Shown here: positions 61,626 through 64,000 of the stretch, piece by piece | Numbering within the stretch: the first letter of the stretch is position 1 | Layout of the letters: each line of letters starts with the position of its first letter | NCBI GenBank assembly: GCA_905147135.1 | Contig: LR990055.1 | Location: 496,001-560,000, forward strand | Length of the DNA stretch: 64,000 bases | Direction of reading: 5' to 3' | Origin: Blastobasis lacticolella | Lineage: Eukaryota; Arthropoda; Insecta; Lepidoptera; Blastobasidae | The notes under the pieces: generated by a model | Seen by the model: the letters and a program-made list of their open reading frames with translations, nothing else | Told to the model about the DNA's origin: nothing | The model's database searches: none | Position numbers and translations under genes: made by a program

Positions 61626-62444
61626 AACAAACCAACACACTAGCTAAGTCAAACTAACGCCACCAAAAAAAGCTTCGTGAAAACAAAGCCATGTTCCTTT
61701 AAATTAAACTACGTTTAAATAAAACACGGCAATTAGCACACCGCAAACATGAAACAGCTTGAAACGCATTTGCCCCAACGACTTTAGAAACGGCGCAATG
61801 TTGTGCACGTAAATTTAAGATCATTTTCTTTAAAGAAGCTGCAGAAGGTTTCTATGGAATCCTGAAGGCACAGGGGGATTCTAAAGTAGACATAGACATA
61901 GATTTTATTGTAACAATATCAACAATTATAGGTACCTATAACATGTTAAAACTAGGATACATTCAATTAAAATTTATGGTGAATATTATAGTGTCATGCC
62001 AAATTAGATCTCAGCTCAGCATATGCTGTAGATAGATATACTATAGCGCTAATTTTCAGCCGAGCCTTCTAGTCTAGTGCGTGCATCACTCGCCAAATTG
62101 TTAAACGAGTACAAATTAAGTAGAATTGTGAGCACAGCGGAAAAAAGAATATCGCTCTAAAAGTATAGAACAGACAGAATACACAAACAAATCCACTTTT
62201 AAAATCAGCTTCCAACCAGTTAAATCCGGTTCAATATCCGGTTCAAACCAGTAAACACTGGTCCACGGCAAGCACTGCGCATAGTTGTCCATAGAGCACG
62301 CGTCGAGTAGCATAGCTCGCATTCTTGCGCCTTCCAAGCTGTGAGAGTAATACAGAAATAGTTTCATTTGCATAAATGTTCGCTGTTTATGTAGTGTTTG
62401 TTCCAGAGATTTAATAAACTAGGTATTGTTGTGTTTTCTGTACC
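61626..62444. other. No gene; inverted LINE tail
   Basis: GACATAGACATAGATTTTAT at 61890-61909 and the family text at 62005-62070 look like an inverted LINE tail, as at 44895 and 6823-7030. An 85-codon minus ORF (62116-62373) is unassigned; CCGGTTCAATATCCGGTTCA is a short tandem word near 62225. Confidence 0.4.
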
Positions 62445-62715
62445 AGAACGGAAAGCCTTGACCACGATCCAGAGTTTTGTCAGATCAGGAAATTACAATG
62501 GAGGGACTGCCATCTGACCTCCGTGACCGTGTTAACAGGGAAACCTGACTAGATTGGATAATGGTTACACATTGCGTCGCCTGAATGTGCAGATTTCATC
62601 ACAATTTTTTGCCAAGCTCATCAGTTACTGTCAGAAAAGGTACATGGCGGCACCGGCCGCTTGCTCACAAGTCGGACTAGTTAACCGTTAGACCACCGGC
62701 ACTAACTAAAAGTAC
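62445..62715 (-). repeat. SINE-A, near full length
   Basis: From 62715 leftward: GTGCCGGTGGTCTAACGGTT, AACTAGTCCGACTTGTGAGC, then the CTGATGAGCTTGGC, TAACCATTATCCAATCTAGT, GTTAACACGGTCACGGAGGT and CTGATCTGACAAAACTCTGG blocks. The B box is destroyed. Confidence 0.65.
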
Positions 62716-63744
62716 TGCAGGTAAATAATACCGATGGTAAATAATGCCTTCTATTTATTGCAAGTACTACGAATCACTTTTCCAGTGTGACCTCAACCGT
62801 TGACATTGCTGCAAATAACAGAGAAAATAGCCTTTAGGAACGTGTAGTATTTTTATTTGCAGCCTCTATTGCTTGCCGCCGCCAGTGGTTTTCAACATGA
62901 GATTTCTTAACCCTCCCCCAGCTTCACATAATGCATAAAACTTTCCACTTTTTATACAAGTTCGAATCTCTCTGAAAAATGTAATTAAAGATATAGGTAA
63001 CAAGTACATTTAAATTGATGAACCTAATTAAATGTTTTCAGACCAAAAATTTCCATAAAACAAAAGCTTCAAACTGTCCTAGCACTACAGAATATTATAC
63101 AATTAATCTACACTTTACATAGGGCATAAACCAATAGGTCGAACGCACTTGTCAGAAAAGACAGTACTTAAGCCAGACAAAGTCAACTAAGAATATTTGA
63201 ATTCTCATACTGTGCTAAAAATGCACAAAGCACGCCGGGACTACAGCAAAAACACTCTGCTTCCCCATTAAAAGCCAAGACTAAACTCGCAGGGGGGCAC
63301 AAGTAACATCGTTTTAAAGTTTGAGCACCTCTGCAAATGTCCCTCTGGCGCTGTATTATTTCCATCGGTGCGATCTGAAGCGGTGGATAACTAGTTTTTA
63401 ACTTGCAAGATGAAATGTTTCTTCCCGGCAAATATTTCTTCTAGAAAATACTTAGTATTTTTTTTTATTATACTCCCTCCTTGGGTAAGTGCATTAGGTC
63501 CTATTCAGAGTTGACGGCGGAGTTTTCCATCGGAGTTGCAATGAAAGGACTAAGCGAACAAATTAGGAGGTATTTTTGAGGCCAAGAAGTAGAAATATTT
63601 AAAAATGATTGCTGAAAGAAACGAGAAAAAATACAAGCAACATGACAAAAATAACGCAAGGTTAATTAATAAAATATTATAAAATATGCCCGTTTTTTAG
63701 TCTTTGCTTACAGATTCGGAGGAATAGTAATAAGAGTACATTAA
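62716..63744. other. No gene recognised
   Basis: AT-rich. GGTAAATAATACCGATGGTAAATAAT (62720-62745) is a short direct repeat. An 82-codon minus ORF (63183-63431) has no recognised domain. Confidence 0.35.
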
Positions 63745-64000
63745 GAGCGTCGGTGGCCGAGCGGTTAGAGTATGCAACTCATAAGCCATAGGTCCCGGGT
63801 TCGAATCCCGCTCCGGCCATGTACCTATAACTGTTTTCTGAGTTATGTACATTAGTTGATACTAACCGATGCTCTTACGGTGAGGGAAAACATCGTGATG
63901 AAACCTGCACATTCAGGCGATTGGATGTGTAACCATGATCCAATCTGGTCAGGTTTCCCTGGTAGCAGGGTCATGGAGGTCAGATGGCAGTCGCTCCACT
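63745..64000 (+). mobile_element. SINE-A, cut by window end
   Basis: The head GAGCGTCGGTGGCCGAGCGG with GTTAGAGTATGCAACTCATA and an intact GGTTCGAATCC B box, then the full body as far as GGCAGTCGCTCCACT. Very close to 52241-52585, so among the youngest copies. Its 3' end lies beyond the window. Confidence 0.85.

Noticed and set aside
1..64000. CRISPR arrays, rRNA genes, bacterial operons
   Set aside because: No regularly spaced identical repeats, no rRNA text and no operon-like gene packing; the whole window is eukaryotic in style.

Overview
The window looks like a gene-poor, repeat-rich stretch of a lepidopteran (moth or butterfly) nuclear genome. No host protein-coding gene could be supported. 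Almost everything recognisable outside one island is transposable-element debris of types common in Lepidoptera: two tRNA-headed SINE families (called SINE-A and SINE-B here), RTE-type LINE 3' ends ending in TGA/ATG triplets, several Jockey/CR1-like LINE 3' ends, Helitron-like elements, and TIR/MITE elements (PIF/Harbinger-like, hAT-like and foldback). The family names are mine, assigned by comparing copies inside the window.

The main feature is an AT-rich island at about 21.95-27.8 kb. It carries three genes of polydnavirus (bracovirus) type: a protein tyrosine phosphatase (PTP) on the minus strand (23060-23942; one frameshift, catalytic Cys kept), an intact 177-residue ankyrin-repeat 'vankyrin' on the plus strand (24864-25397), and the C-terminal part of a second PTP (26642-27004) whose catalytic Cys is Gly. 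The PTP and the vankyrin are divergently arranged around about 0.9 kb, and each has a plausible TATA-type core promoter. Between the vankyrin and the second PTP lies an apparently perfect 287-bp inverted repeat with a 22-bp spacer. PTP and vankyrin families are carried on DNA circles that parasitoid wasps inject into caterpillars and that can integrate into caterpillar chromosomes. The best reading is therefore a germline bracovirus insertion, flanked on both sides by ordinary lepidopteran repeats.

Layout. 0-21.9 kb: host repeat mosaic with several nested insertions and MITEs (12.4, 14.2, 16.9, 18.8, 19.6 kb). 21.95-27.8 kb: viral island. 27.9-31.7 kb: LINE and SINE remnants, then a 2.4-kb non-LTR retrotransposon inserted into a Helitron-like element. 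32-45 kb: repeat fragments, including a LINE inside a PIF-like MITE (39.1-40.8 kb). 45-64 kb: a foldback element split by a SINE (46.2-46.8 kb), a 263-bp-period tandem duplication (47.0-47.6 kb), four decayed copies of one unclassified protein-coding repeat, and more SINEs, the last running off the window end.

Limits: all homology calls are by eye. Boundaries of repeats are usually good to about 10-30 bp, and the ends of the viral island to a few hundred bp.
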